Below the pieces are notes generated by a model that did not search any database, was not told the DNA's origin, and saw nothing but the letters and a program-made list of their open reading frames with translations. The position numbers and the translations under genes were made by a program. Positions 11,871 through 22,792 of a stretch of DNA of 64,000 nucleotides are shown piece by piece. The stretch is from Penelope pileata (Eukaryota; Chordata; Aves; Galliformes; Cracidae): assembly GCA_013396635.1 (NCBI GenBank), contig WBMW01001494.1, positions 969,071 through 1,033,070 on the forward strand, given 5' to 3'. How positions within the stretch are numbered: the first letter of the stretch is position 1; every line of letters begins with the position of its first letter.

Positions 11871-12944
11871 CCAAAGCCACCACAGAAACAGCAACTCCGG
11901 CATTATTCTGCCATCAGCACCTTTAGCAGTTTTTTTCCCCAACAAAAAGAAAGGAGTAAAAGAAGAGTGGATGCTCCTGACCAAACCACAGCAGATCAAC
12001 TTCTGAAGGTGGGAGCAGAACTGGAGTTTCTGCTCAATGTGTTTATGTCTGAGCAACACGACAACTAAATTTTTTTTAGGGGGAAAGGGAGGGGAGTGGT
12101 GAGTGACTCCATACTGCAAGGACCCGCGCTTCTGTGCTGAAAGGAGCTGGAGGTGCTGGGGCAATCTGCACTGCTTCCAGCACCTTCCAGCAGAGCTGCT
12201 TGCGCTGTTAGAGGTCTCCCTGCTCTCCAGCTCTTTCTGTCTCGGTTTCTGGCTGAAATCCTCCCAGTCCTGTGAGCCAGAGCTGAAGCCTGATCCAAGC
12301 TGCGGATGGGAGCTGTGCCCAGGAGGCAGAAGGCTTGTCCCAGGGGCTGAGAGCTCTGCTCGGCTCGTGTTCCAGCAGGCTGAGCACCAAGCCAGCACCC
12401 ACCTGGAGGGTGTGCACCTATGTCGGAGTGACCCCAAGCACAACAGCTCGCAGCAGCTCAGAGCACGAGCAGATGCCCCCGCAGCTCCAGCCCACCACAA
12501 GACCCATCTCTGCTCTGCAGACAGCTCACCTCCGCACCCCAGGCTCTCCTGCTCACAGCATCGCGTTCCACTGCCCAGGTTCCCTTTTCCTCACCTTGAA
12601 CAGAGGAGGACGGAGCAGTGAAAGCAGCTCCTTTGCTCTTCTTTGTGCCACGTTGGTCCTGCTGCCCACCTGCCATGGGGCTCCCCGTGATGCATCCAGT
12701 GAGCGGCGGCTGTGTGGGCGAGCACAGGCCAGAAATGCAGCTCTGAAGCAAACAGAGAGCACCACGGAGCCAGCTGTGAGCTGGCAGGCGGCTCAGGCTT
12801 GGCCCCAGCTCTGCAAGGCCCGGCTGAGGAGCTGCTCCCGGCTGCTCCCGAGGAAGACGAGGGTCTCCCGCTGAGCACTGTGACACTATGCTAAAGTGTT
12901 TGGAGAGAGCTTCCTTCCCAGCCCAGGCAGCTAATGGCTGCTTT
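11871..12944. other. Non-coding DNA, no gene recognised
   Basis: GC-rich sequence open over long distances in several frames on both strands at once (for example about 210 codons on the minus strand), as expected from base composition. No domain recognised. Confidence 0.65.
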
Positions 12945-13085
12945 ATGTCCTGAAGCGTGAGGGCTTAGGTCCCCTGCAGATTTTTATCCCATTTAATGTA
13001 ACTGTAGATATCCTCTGTATTCATATAAATGAATAATCCTCTCTGAATCCTTCTAAGCACTTTGCTTTAGCAGGCTGGATATTAT
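12945..13085 (-). mobile_element. Ancient L3/CR1-like LINE fragment, antisense
   Basis: CCTGAAGCGTGAGGGCTTAG, then a run through ATTTAATGTAACTGTAGATAT, TAAATGAATAATCC and GAATCCTTCTAAGCACTTTG, matches in order the antisense segment of L3/CR1-type elements that reads 'CCTGAAGCATGAG ... GAATCCTGCTAAGCTCTTTG'. In an intact element this piece adjoins the piece found at 11645, but here the order is reversed and about 1.1 kb lies between, so they are separate insertions or a rearranged copy. Confidence 0.5.
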
Positions 13086-15514
13086 TAATCATCATGCTCT
13101 GCGCTTAGGCAGCGTTTTACCTATTCACAGCCCTGAACAACCACTGGGTAATTAACCCTCTGCATGCCATGGGAGGTAATTATCACCCTCGGTGTCCGTA
13201 GTGGTGACGGCGGCTCCAGAAGTGGCAGCCAGTGGGGATTTGGGGCCATTGCTGCCTCCTCTCCCACAGCACAGCGCTGGGAATGGTACAAACAGGTGAT
13301 TCTCTCTCTGTGGACCTGCTTAAAACTTGGACATCCTCTTCCCTGTGAAATACAGAATAAATGTAATTTCATTCCCTTCTCCAAAAAGATAAAAAAATGA
13401 AAAACCCGACTGCCTTTTTGCACTAAAAGTGCAGAAAAGTGACAACTAGAGCTAAAAGCATTTAATTAACTAAAGAGAAATCAACATTCAGGAAAGAGAG
13501 ATGTTCTCGGGGGCAATTTCTGTCTAGTCAAAGCAACTGGGAGTTGGGGTGGGTGGGGGAAATGCCACCGGAGCGGTGCTGGGAGGTTTTGCCGTGCAGC
13601 CGCCACCAGCTGCAGGGAGCGCTGGCGATAATAATGATGATGCTAACGATCATATTTCTGTGCCTGCTTTCCCCGCAGCATCCTGCCACAGATGGATCCC
13701 AGAGCACGTTATAAATGGAGCTGCCAGTGACATTCCTCTTGTGCAGGCTGGGCTAGCACAAGCGCCGTGCAGCTGAGAGCCAGCCTCCAGCTGCCCGCTC
13801 CAGGCAGGGCCTCTGCTGTCCCCCGAGGGCTCCAAGCCTCCCACTCTCTCCCTGATGACGAGGGACTTTGCACCCCTTCCTTCCGTGCTGTGCCATTTCC
13901 AGATGAATCACGTTGGTGGTGGTAGCCGTGCTCCCCCTTTGCTGCTTGCCCCATCGCACACGGTTTGTTAACCCTTCCATCCCCAGAAGAGAGGCCCAAG
14001 CCCTTGAATGAGGGGGATGCACCCGTTGCCAGGATGCTGGCAGCTCGTTGCTGTCTCTGCAGCCTCAGTGCCAAGTTCCCACTGCAGGGTGCCATAGGAT
14101 GGGCAGGATCTGTCCCTGCTGGCAGGGTAGGATTATTGAGTGCATGGACTGGGGCAGGAGGGTGGGCAGCAGGAGCAGCAACGTGCAGAGGGGATGACTG
14201 CTTTCACCCTGCCTAGGCGTGGGTCTGCTCTTCTTCCCGATGACCTGCCGTGTGGAGCAGCATCCTCCGGAGGGATAATCACTGAGGGAAAGCCCTAATG
14301 AGCATCCCCACGTGATCCTGCTTGCTGGCAGCTCCCTCCCCCAGGCTGCCCTTGGTGAGCAGCTCAAGGGGGGACTCGCCCAGCGGGGAGGACAGCGCTC
14401 CCCAAGCAGATTTCACCTCCGGGCACATCTCCAGCTGAGCCCAAACTGCCCATTACTCTCCCAGCCCAAGCCCTGCTCTGCAGACAGAAGGCCATTTACC
14501 GCCAGATAAATAACGCTGCAGCTCGCAGAGCCGGCTCAGGGCAGCGCAGGGACACAGAGCTGCGAGTCAGGATAATCACAGGTGTAGATCATATCTCAGG
14601 GGGATGTTACACCAGAGGCATGCTCCCCCGTCTGAAGGCAGCAGCCTGGGTTTCTCGCAGATACGCAGTGCTCTGTGAGCACGGCATGTGCACACCTCTC
14701 CCCTCCTATCTGGTGCACTCAGCTGCCCTCCGTGGATCGCTGCTGCCCTTATCTATCCCGAACGCTGATGTGCCAGCATGCGTTTGTATTGCCCCGCTGT
14801 CATTCCTCTGGCTGGCAGATGTGATAGATGAACCAGTCCACACGTGCTGCTAGTGGGAACCCAGGAGCAGCAGAAACACCCGTAGGCAGGAGGAATTCTG
14901 TGCTTTTCAGCCGGGTGTCTGAGGTCCCCACTCTCTCTGTGCAGGATTTGTGGGGCTCCCGCTCTCGTGGCTGCAGCGGGAGCAGAGGTCCTTGCAGTGC
15001 TGTGCAGCCCAGGGAAGGGGGAGGATTTTTGCATGCTGTGCTGCCAGGATGAGTTCTTGCTCTGTCAGGGGGGTAAGGAAGTTCCCTTTGCCTCTGGCGC
15101 TCGAGGAGCTCTGGGCTTTGCTTGCTTTGATGCCAGCCCTAGGAGACGCAGAGCTGCCTTCTGGCAGGGCTCCTGGCCCTCCTGCTGCGGCTGGCTGGGG
15201 AGGGAGAACCTTTCTTAGCTTTCCCTTCACAAATCCCATCATGCTGAGCACAAGGAAGCTTTGCAAAGCCCCAAACAACCGAGGGCTGAGCATGGACGTG
15301 ACCCTCAGGGCAGAGCCCAGTCCTCATGAGCCCCCCATGCTGAGCACCCGAGGGCTGTGTGTGCCCACACCAGCCCGTCAGCAGCAGGCGAGGGATTTCT
15401 GTGCACATCGTCACCTGAGGGGGCCGGGGCCAGCCCAGCCCCCATGTCTGCTGCGCTGGGTGATTTGCAGCTGCAGCCTGAAGCCCACCTAAAGACCCCT
15501 GGAAGGGCAGTGTC
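13086..15514. other. Non-coding DNA, no gene recognised
   Basis: Alternating AT-rich (13330-13500) and GC-rich sequence. A GATAATAATGATGATGCTAA run lies at about 13624-13647. No recognised gene or repeat. Confidence 0.65.
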
Positions 15515-15630
15515 TGGCAGCCAGGCTTTAATACATGGGAGACCTGAGTTCAATCCTTTGCTTCTTGTCATGCCAGTGATGTGATCTGAAGCAAATTGCT
15601 TTTGCGTGCCTCAGTTTCCCCACACCCTGA
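15515..15630 (+). mobile_element. MIR-like CORE-SINE relic
   Basis: Three MIR landmarks occur in order with roughly normal spacing: GAGACCTGAGTTCAATCCTT (tRNA-derived box B region, 15540 on), GTGATCTGAAGCAAATTGCT (the 'GTGACCTTGGGCAAGTTACT' core, about 15581-15600) and GTGCCTCAGTTTCCCCACAC (15606-15625). The 5' and 3' parts are lost. MIR elements in birds predate the amniote radiation, so survival of readable sequence is notable. Confidence 0.75.
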
Positions 15631-16630
15631 CAGCTCTGCATTGCATTCCGGGGGGAAGCTGCTTGCAGAGGGCGACGGTACAGCAGTGCTCAGAGCTTGG
15701 AGATGCTGCTTCCACACTGCTTCTCTTCCGTGCTGGGGACTTTGCTCGGGGAGCTGCACCAGGGAGAAGTCCCCTCTCCCGCCGCTGCTCACTTGCTGCC
15801 CTGGGATTGCTCAGCCTGTGATGGATTACTGGAGCAGGAAAGCAGGGGTGCCCTTTCTGTTTGTGTGCAGAGTGTCTAATATACTGATATATGCTGCATT
15901 CATTCCTTTTAAATATAAATCAATGCGCTGCTATATTTCAAAAGAGAAGAAAGTGCAGGGCAGTCAATGAGCAGGATAAATGTCTTCATTCCCTGGGGTC
16001 CCCGGCTGGGCTGCAGGGCCGGAGTGCAGCAGCGAGGGCGAGCAGACGGCTGGGCCTTTCCAGCGAGCGCTGCCAAGGAGCGAGTGGAAACGCTCAGGGT
16101 TTTCCCTGCGTCCGGGTGCTGCCAAGATCCCCAGCTGCAGCCGCGCTGAGCCAGCCCGGAGCAGCCCATGGCAGGCACCTGCATGGCCGCCGACCCAAAC
16201 TGCAGGGTCATGGGGACCAGCTGTGGGGATGTCTGCAGCATCTTGCACCCCACGTTCTGCTTTTCCCTTGCCTTGGGTCTGGGACTCCGTGCATGTGCAG
16301 GGTGCAACCTGCATGCTGCGAGGTTCCAGCAGCCCCGTGCTCCAGGCTGATGGTCTCACCTGCACCCTGCCTACGCTGTGCTTCTCATGAGGGCTCCATG
16401 CGTTAGGGGTCTTTGGGGGATGCGTGCATTTGTGGACCCAGAGCGCACATCCCCCTCCTTCCCCCTGCTGCCCCCAGAGCCCTGCAGCTGGGGGTGAGTG
16501 CAGAAAGGGGGGAGTGGGGAAAGCAGAATCCCAGCAGCACAAGGAGGGGCTGAGCGCTGCCTCCAGCACAGACCCAGCCGCTCTGCGTTGTCGGCAGTGC
16601 TGCTCACAGCTGGGCAGCGTGGAGGGCGTT
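15631..16630. other. Non-coding DNA, no gene recognised
   Basis: Unique-looking GC-rich sequence; a short AT-rich patch at 15880-15960. No gene recognised. Confidence 0.6.
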
Positions 16631-17180
16631 GTTAGCTCTGTAGTAAAATTTCAAAAAATAGTAAATCCGCTCCGCACAACTGCAAAATGGTTGCAGATCC
16701 AAGAGCTGACAATTATACAGCAGTTGCAGATCTAGACTATTATTTATGATCAAAAAACATCAATTTGTATAGACTCCAACATCTCACCTACTAAAAAGCT
16801 CACCCATTAATTCGTGATGCATTTAAATGTTCGTTTCAGGCCAGATTTCTCTGGTTAATGCACATGATTCTCTTTCAAGTCCTTTAGAAGCCAGAGTTGA
16901 AGTTGAAAAGGAGAAGTGGGCCCTTTTCTGGTATCTTCTGCCGAGAAAAAAATGTTAATTATCTCTCAATATTTTATTAATAATCAATTTCTTATGATTA
17001 TTTTTTTAATGAGATGTCATTACATAAATGCCCTCATTTTCTGGAGTGCATTTGGTATTTGTAAGAGTCTGTGATACAGTTTGCATGAATAATTCCCATT
17101 CAACTGACTATTCCCAAACTGTGCGCTTCAATCCTCCGCTATTTATTGCTTGAGAAGCGTGGTGGGCCATGCCACTCGCA
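16631..17180. other. AT-rich block, candidate conserved enhancer
   Basis: About 550 bases of AT-rich, repeat-free sequence in a GC-rich setting. Homeodomain-type cores are dense: ATTAATTC (16807), GTTAATTATC (16953), ATTTTATTAATAATCAATTTC (16970) and TTTAATGAG (17005), and an octamer-like TTTGCATGAATAATTC lies near 17080. Just downstream lie a CpG island and another AT-rich block. Conservation would decide its status. Confidence 0.4.
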
Positions 17181-17829
17181 GAGTGCTGCTGTTAATTGGA
17201 TGAGTGCAGCTCTTCAAAAGAGAAACACTCAGGGCTAGCGGTCAGCAGGAGGACAGCACGCTGCCTGCAAGGTGGGTAAGCACTCTGATCTGGGACATTT
17301 GGGGATGAGCAAACCTTTCCCTGAAGCTCTGGGTGCTGTTGGAATGGTGACATCCTGCAAACACTGCACCGGGGCCAGGACAGCCTCAGGGTGAGCCCTC
17401 CCCAGGCACCGGTCCCTGTGCCACGCAGGGGCTCTGGGAAGCAGGACTGAGAGCAGCGTCCCAATTTCCCCACTTGGCACCCGATCAGAAGGAAGAATAT
17501 CTCACCATTGGAGGATGTCTAATTGCACAGACACTTCCAAGATTCTGTGGCCTCAAAATAAAGGGAAAAGTGAAAAAGAAACTTGAATACTTCAGATTTA
17601 TGAGGGCGTCTTTCAGGACGGTGTGATACATTTGCATTTGTGCTGAAGAGCATCTTGAAAACCAAATCTCGTGCTCAGGCTGTGGGCTGTTTCTTGGGGT
17701 CACGAGCAGCCTCTCCCCCTCAGCCAGGGCTGGGCTGTGGTCCCCTCTCCTTTCTTGCTAAGGACACAACTTCCAGCCGTTCTCAGCTCGGAGCAAACCC
17801 CAGTGACACTGTGATGACAGCGCTGAAAC
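17181..17829. other. Non-coding DNA, no gene recognised
   Basis: Intermediate composition between an AT-rich block and a CpG island. No coding exon or transposon recognised. Confidence 0.6.
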
Positions 17830-18200
17830 CAGACCGAGCACCCCGGGGCCATCCCCCCCCGCCACCCCCGCGGCCCCAGGAGCACCCGGCGGGACGGGAG
17901 CGCTGGGCTCCGCGCAGGGGAGGAGGCAGCGCTGCTCCCAGCCGCGGGAGGTGGGAGGGAATCCCCGCATTTCTGCGGATCAGATGCTGGCAGCGTTCAG
18001 TAAGCCGGCTCCTTCTCAGCGCCCGCTGCCTAAGTGAGACGTTGACAGAAACAAAAGAAAGCCCGTTAGGAAATCTCTCCCCCTCCTGGAAGAGGGCGAG
18101 GGTTTTGTCGGCGGGGGGAGCGGGAGGTTTGCATACATTTCAAGGCTCAGCCGAAATACAAAGTGCTTTTTGTGAGCGCGAGAGAAAAGGACGTGAAGCA
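17830..18200. promoter_or_regulatory. CpG island, possible promoter
   Basis: By eye about 20 CpGs fall between 17830 and 18070, including CCGCGG, CCCGGCGGGACGGG, TCCGCGC and GCCGCGGG, with more in GTCGGCGGGGGGAGCGGGAG (18108-18127) and GAGCGCGAG (18174-18182). CpG is depleted in the flanks. Unmethylated CpG islands of this size in birds usually mark transcription start sites. No TATA box or first coding exon is evident on either strand, so a lncRNA or distal developmental promoter/enhancer is equally possible. Confidence 0.5.
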
Positions 18201-18234
18201 GGCAGAGGAGGAGGAGGAAGAGCAGGGGAAGGAT

Positions 18235-18420
18235 GCCTCAATACAAAAAAGCTTAGCCTGATAAAATATTTAGGACGGGCTCACACATCAGAATATTAAT
18301 GCTCTGCATTCCTTGCGCTTGCACTCTGTTGATCTTCATTCTCCAGTGACCTTGTTTACAGTATCTGAATTTGCAGTCTGCATTTTAATAAGGCCCTGAG
18401 AGAAGGTCTGAGACACAGCG
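18235..18420. other. AT-rich block beside the CpG island
   Basis: Contains GATAAAATATTTAGG, AGAATATTAATGC, CTTGTTTACAGTATC (a forkhead-like TGTTTAC core) and CATTTTAATAAGG. It is repeat-free. Its position next to the CpG island suggests a promoter-proximal or enhancer element; this is inference. Confidence 0.35.
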
Positions 18421-19574
18421 TCTCTCTGAACCAACTTCAAAACCCTCCTCCGACGGGTGGAAATTTGGGAGGATGGGATCGGGCTCCGGGGTGCCTGGTG
18501 CTTCGTGCCAGCCTCGGACTGGGAAACTGGGGCAGCGTGGAGGGCTCCTGCACGCCTTTAATTAATTTTCCTTCCCACCTTGCTCAGCAGGAGCCTGTTC
18601 TGCACTGCGTGCAGGCAGCCCCTGCATGGTGGCTGGTCCCCTTCTCCTCCAGGCGACCCGGGGACATCGACCCGGCAGCACAGAGCTAAGCAGCCAGAAG
18701 TGATCTGCAGCCACGGTCCCCTCTGCAGGCACAGGGGGGGTCCACGAGCAAAGCGTGTTCCCAGCCCTGCGCTGCCTGATGGGCTGCAGCGGGGGCTCAG
18801 CAGGCAGAGCCCAGGCTCTGGGGTGTGGGAGGGACCATGTGTGTTTGTCACATCTGCTGCTGAGATGCTGTTGAGGAAGGGAGGAAGGGAGCAGGAGGGA
18901 GGGAGCTTTCCCTAAGGATGTTCAGGAGCCCAGTGCTCGAGCCCTGCTCTGCTTGCACAGGAGCTCTGCGCAGGGGAGCGATGGCTCCGGGTCCTGCATG
19001 GGTTCGCGTGCACCCAGCAGAGGGGGGTGGCTGCCCGCGGACATGCAGCCGTGTGGCTGCCGGGTTTGTGCAAGGATTCCTCGTGCAAATGGGGCCCCCG
19101 GGACTGGAGCTCCCTGGGCAGAAGGGTGGCACCCAGCAGCTCCCCTCCAGCCCTGCCCTGCTTGCTGCTCACCATGGGGTCTGTGGGCACCCAGCCCCGC
19201 GGTGTGGGGTGGGGTGGCACAGTGACACCAAAGCCTCGGGGTGGTTTGGGACATCCCCCTGCAAGCAGATGGTGGAGGTGAGCTTAGTGCCCACACCCAA
19301 ACCATTTGGAGGGTGGAGGAGACACTTCCCCGGTCCCATCCCACTCTCGCTTGTTCCCACCATCAGAAGAAATGGTGATCTGAGGAGGGTCTGCACCATC
19401 CCCCCTCCTCGCCCTGACCGTGAGCCACTGCTGTGCTGTGCCAGCCCCTGTGTCCCCATGGTGCCTCTGGAGGGGACCGCAGCGTCCCAGCTCGCCAGCC
19501 CGGGTGTGCTGGGCCAGGCACGAGCTGGTGCTCTCCATCCACACTGCACTCTGCATGCTTTCCCTCTGACATAA
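18421..19574. other. Non-coding DNA, no gene recognised
   Basis: GC-rich. Long open frames occur simultaneously on both strands (19169-19549 minus, 18918-19574 plus), which argues that they are compositional. Confidence 0.65.
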
Positions 19575-19690
19575 ATGAATGAATCCTCATGAAGCCTCTG
19601 GGAAGGAAGGGAAGATTATATTTTTTCTATGTTACAGATTGGAAAATACAATGTTTAATCATTGGCAAAGCAAAGATAAGAACTTGGAGC
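19575..19690 (-). mobile_element. MIR-like CORE-SINE relic, antisense
   Basis: AATCCTCATGAAGCCTCTGG, then GGGAAGATTATATTTTTTCT and ATGTTACAGATTGGAAAATA, follows in order the antisense MIR pattern ('ATCCTCACAACAACCCTGTGAGG', 'GGGAAGTATTATTATCCCC', 'ATTTTACAGATGGGGAAACTG'). The 3' side decays beyond about 19660. Confidence 0.6.
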
Positions 19691-20544
19691 AGCTTCCTTT
19701 CAGCCCTGCCTCTCCTGCTGACATAACGCCTCGCAGACAGAGGTCACACACCCAGCTGGGTGCTTCTGCTCCCGTGCAGACCCCTGAAGGAGACCTTCAC
19801 TGCTTTCCCCTGGGAAAAGCTCACCAAGGCTCTCCCCTTTGCCTCCTCATACAGAAGCAGTGCATCATTTTGCCCACACAGCCATCCCAGCCTGTGGCAC
19901 CCACCGTGCTCTCCTGGGGCGATGATGACGAGCTCGGCCACCCGGTGCCTGTCCCTGCCAAGGGGAGGACACCTTGGGCTTGGGAGGCTCCTGTTCTGCA
20001 GCTGCACAGAGAAAAACCTGCAGCTCTGGCTGGGGTACAGTCACGGTCCTGAGGAGGTTCTGAGGTGGTTTTCAGAGCACCAAGGCATGGTCCCTCCTCC
20101 CGAGGGGCCTTTCCTCCTCGCCAGGCACAAGCATGGCTCTCGTGCCAATCTCTCTTCAGGTTTGTGTGGACTTCTGTTTTCCCAGCACCTTCTCGCTCCC
20201 CTCCTGACTCATGCTTTTTTTCGATTCCTGAACCAAATTTGATTTCCAGAGTATTACAAGAGAAATCTTGCACACTCACCTGTGTTCCTGGGGATGATTT
20301 CCCCCCACCCCACCCTTGCCACTGCTGCACACAGTTGGAAGGCAGCTCCTGGCAGATGCCAGCAGTGGGGCATCTCCAGCTGAGCTGGGTGTCCACGCTC
20401 CCACCACAGCCAGCGGAGCCGCTCACTTCAGTGAGCACAGAGGATGACCCAGGACCCAGCTCCCGCAGTGCTGCAAGGCTCAGGTTGTTCTTCGTGTAAC
20501 ACAAATAACAATGAATGCACTGGAGAGAATCAGGCATCGCTTTA
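19691..20544. other. Non-coding DNA, no gene recognised
   Basis: GC-rich unique-looking sequence. The minus-strand frame stays open across 19821-20717 but shows no domain apart from the minisatellite-encoded repeat. Confidence 0.65.
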
Positions 20545-20627
20545 TCCACCCCTATGGGCTTGTCCGTCCTTATGGGTTTATCCATCCCCATTGGTTTACC
20601 CACCCCTATGGGCTGTCCATCCCCACG
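20545..20627 (+). repeat. 18-bp minisatellite, about 4.5 copies
   Basis: Units begin at 20545, 20563, 20581, 20599 and 20616, each near TCCATCCCCATGGGTTTA. The period is a multiple of three, so the minus strand reads as a hexapeptide repeat close to DKPIGV in a long open frame. The last unit is one base short. Confidence 0.9.
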
Positions 20628-21829
20628 CCAGCCCTTTGCCTCCCTCTCCTCCTCGCCCCACTCCTCCACAGCAGGCAGAGCCCGCGTGAGGGATGGCGGT
20701 GATTTATTTCGGAACATTTCTTGCCTGTTGAAAGCCTGACCTCAGATATGGAGAGACGACATGGGGAAGATGTACGAGTGTCTCTCAGCAAAAGTGCATC
20801 AGAGAAATTGAGCGTGAGCTGCCATCAATCTGCCCAGGCACAGCAGCCCCGTGCTGCAGCGAGGGGACCGGGGCCGGGAGGGATCCGGTGAAGGTCACCT
20901 GGGAGCTGACTCAGCCTCCGCTCCCCGCTCCCGCCATCCATCATGCCCACTGGGGAGAGGCAGGGAGCAGAGGCTGGAGGCAATCTCCTCCTCATCCCTC
21001 ATCCATTCCCCTTTACAGCTTCATTTAGGAGGCTGAAGAGACACACCGGCACTAGTGTCACCGGGGCACGGCCGGTGACAATCTCCCAGCAGCGGTAACG
21101 AGCCCTGATGGGTTCCCCGAGAGAGGCACAGCCCGGCCAGGCCCTGCTCCAGGGCCCCAAGGGCTGGGATGGAGACAAGATGGATGGGGACAAGGGGCAG
21201 AAGTTGCCTCGTGTGCCTCTGTGCCCATGGGAGGGACGCGTACATCAGCTTTCCAACCCAGCAGCAAAGCTGAGCAATCTCTCTACAGACAACAGAGGGA
21301 CGTCAGCACCTTCCAAAGCCACCCTGCGAGCTGTGACATGCTCCAGAGGCTCCTGCTCCTCTCCGTGGGCTGGAAGTGGGGAGTGGGGAGCTGGGACCCC
21401 CCTGCTCCTGGGCTGTTCAGGGCAAATCCCGCAGCCGGGCAGGCTGCGAGCAGGTTGAGCTGCCTGCTGTGCCTTGTCTGTCTCTTTATACGTCCCGAGT
21501 CCCCAGTGACTCTGACAGCAGCTCCCAACACCGAAGGCATCCTTGTTTTCATATATCTGTTAAATAAAATGTCAGCAGGTGACAACACATGCCTCCTTGG
21601 CGCTGTTCCGTAATTTAAAAGAGTTAAGAATGGATCAGAGCCTGATGCCACATCCACATTTAGCAGCTACTGCTGCTTTTGGCACTGTCCTGCATGCCCC
21701 GCTCTGTTGTCCTGCCCTGCTCACCCAGGAGCGCTCCTGGCTCCGGGGGCTGGCTGGGCACGGCCCCTCGCCAGCAGCAGCGTCACCCACTGAGCCCAAC
21801 CCCAGGAAAGCAAGAATCACCAAGTGCTG
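20628..21829. other. Non-coding DNA, no gene recognised
   Basis: GC-rich sequence with a short AT patch at 21600-21660. No gene or repeat recognised. Confidence 0.65.
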
Positions 21830-22640
21830 GAGGTTTTCTCCAATCACCTTTCCCAAAGGCTTGTTTTTCCTTTTTGCCAAATGCAGATATATTTTTGGCA
21901 CAAGTCATCACACCCTTTTCAGTGGCACTGTTTGTCTGAGACCACTGTAATGCATTCTGGTCCTTTCTATTAGAGTTTTTCAATTGAAAAACGACCTTCA
22001 TACAACCACTAAGCAGAATCTGAGCTATTAACAGACTTCTCCTATAACAGGAGGAGGGAATGTGTTGGATGAGCCCAAGGTCCACCTGCAGGACCCATCC
22101 AAAGCAGCAGCTCTGTCAATCAGAGTGCATAGTTTGGGGAGAGTAGACAGATTTTTTTCCTATCAAAGCAACACATACAAAACCTATCCCTGGCCTTCGC
22201 TCCCCCGAGCTCTGTCTGACGTGCTGTAAGCTCCCCACAGCTGCTGGTTATCTCCAGGTGAACATTCAATTTATAAATTTTGCATTTTGCAGCTGAAAAA
22301 ATACAATATTTGCATTCTCTGTGTGGGAAGGGTTCGGCACCTTCCCGTAGCAATCCTTGTTTTCGGCTGACAATGCTCATCATGATTAAATATGAAACTT
22401 TTAATACCAGTTACCATGGCCATGAACTTCATTTCTATTGTGCTGTATTCACATCTCTCCTTTGTTCGTTCTGCAGCACACGAGCTGCTGGACTCCTGCC
22501 TGGTTGCCTGGTGGTAAGCAAACTGCCCTGATATTCCCTCTGAAAGCACCAGCAGAAAACCCTTTCTCTAGGTTTATCACTCTGGTTCTGCAGGTCTGTG
22601 AAGTATCAATTAGCCGTGTTGATTTTTCAACTCTTTAAAC
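21830..22640. other. AT-rich block, possible conserved non-coding element
   Basis: Long moderately AT-rich repeat-free stretch. Notable words are TTTTTCAATTGAAAAACG (a near-palindrome around CAATTG, 21975-21992), AATTTATAAATTTTGC (22267) and GATTAAATATGAAACTTTTAA (22383). No coding exon recognised. Confidence 0.3.
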
Positions 22641-22674
22641 CACCACACAACACTGTGTGAGGGGCTTAACCCAG

Positions 22675-22706
22675 CCAGCATCTTCCAGCATCCTCCAGCA
22701 TCCTCC
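22675..22706 (+). repeat. 10-bp tandem repeat, three copies
   Basis: CCAGCATCTT, CCAGCATCCT, CCAGCATCCT followed by CC. Confidence 0.9.
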
Positions 22707-22744
22707 GTGGAGCTCGTTTCTTTCCAGGCAGGTTGTTTGCAGAG

Positions 22745-22792
22745 CAGGAGCTGGCGTTTGCCTGGCTTGGCTCTAGCTCAGGAGCTGGCGTT
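22745..22792 (+). repeat. 34-bp-spaced direct repeat
   Basis: CAGGAGCTGGCGTT occurs at 22745-22758 and 22779-22792; the intervening bases also resemble each other weakly, suggesting a local duplication. Confidence 0.7.
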
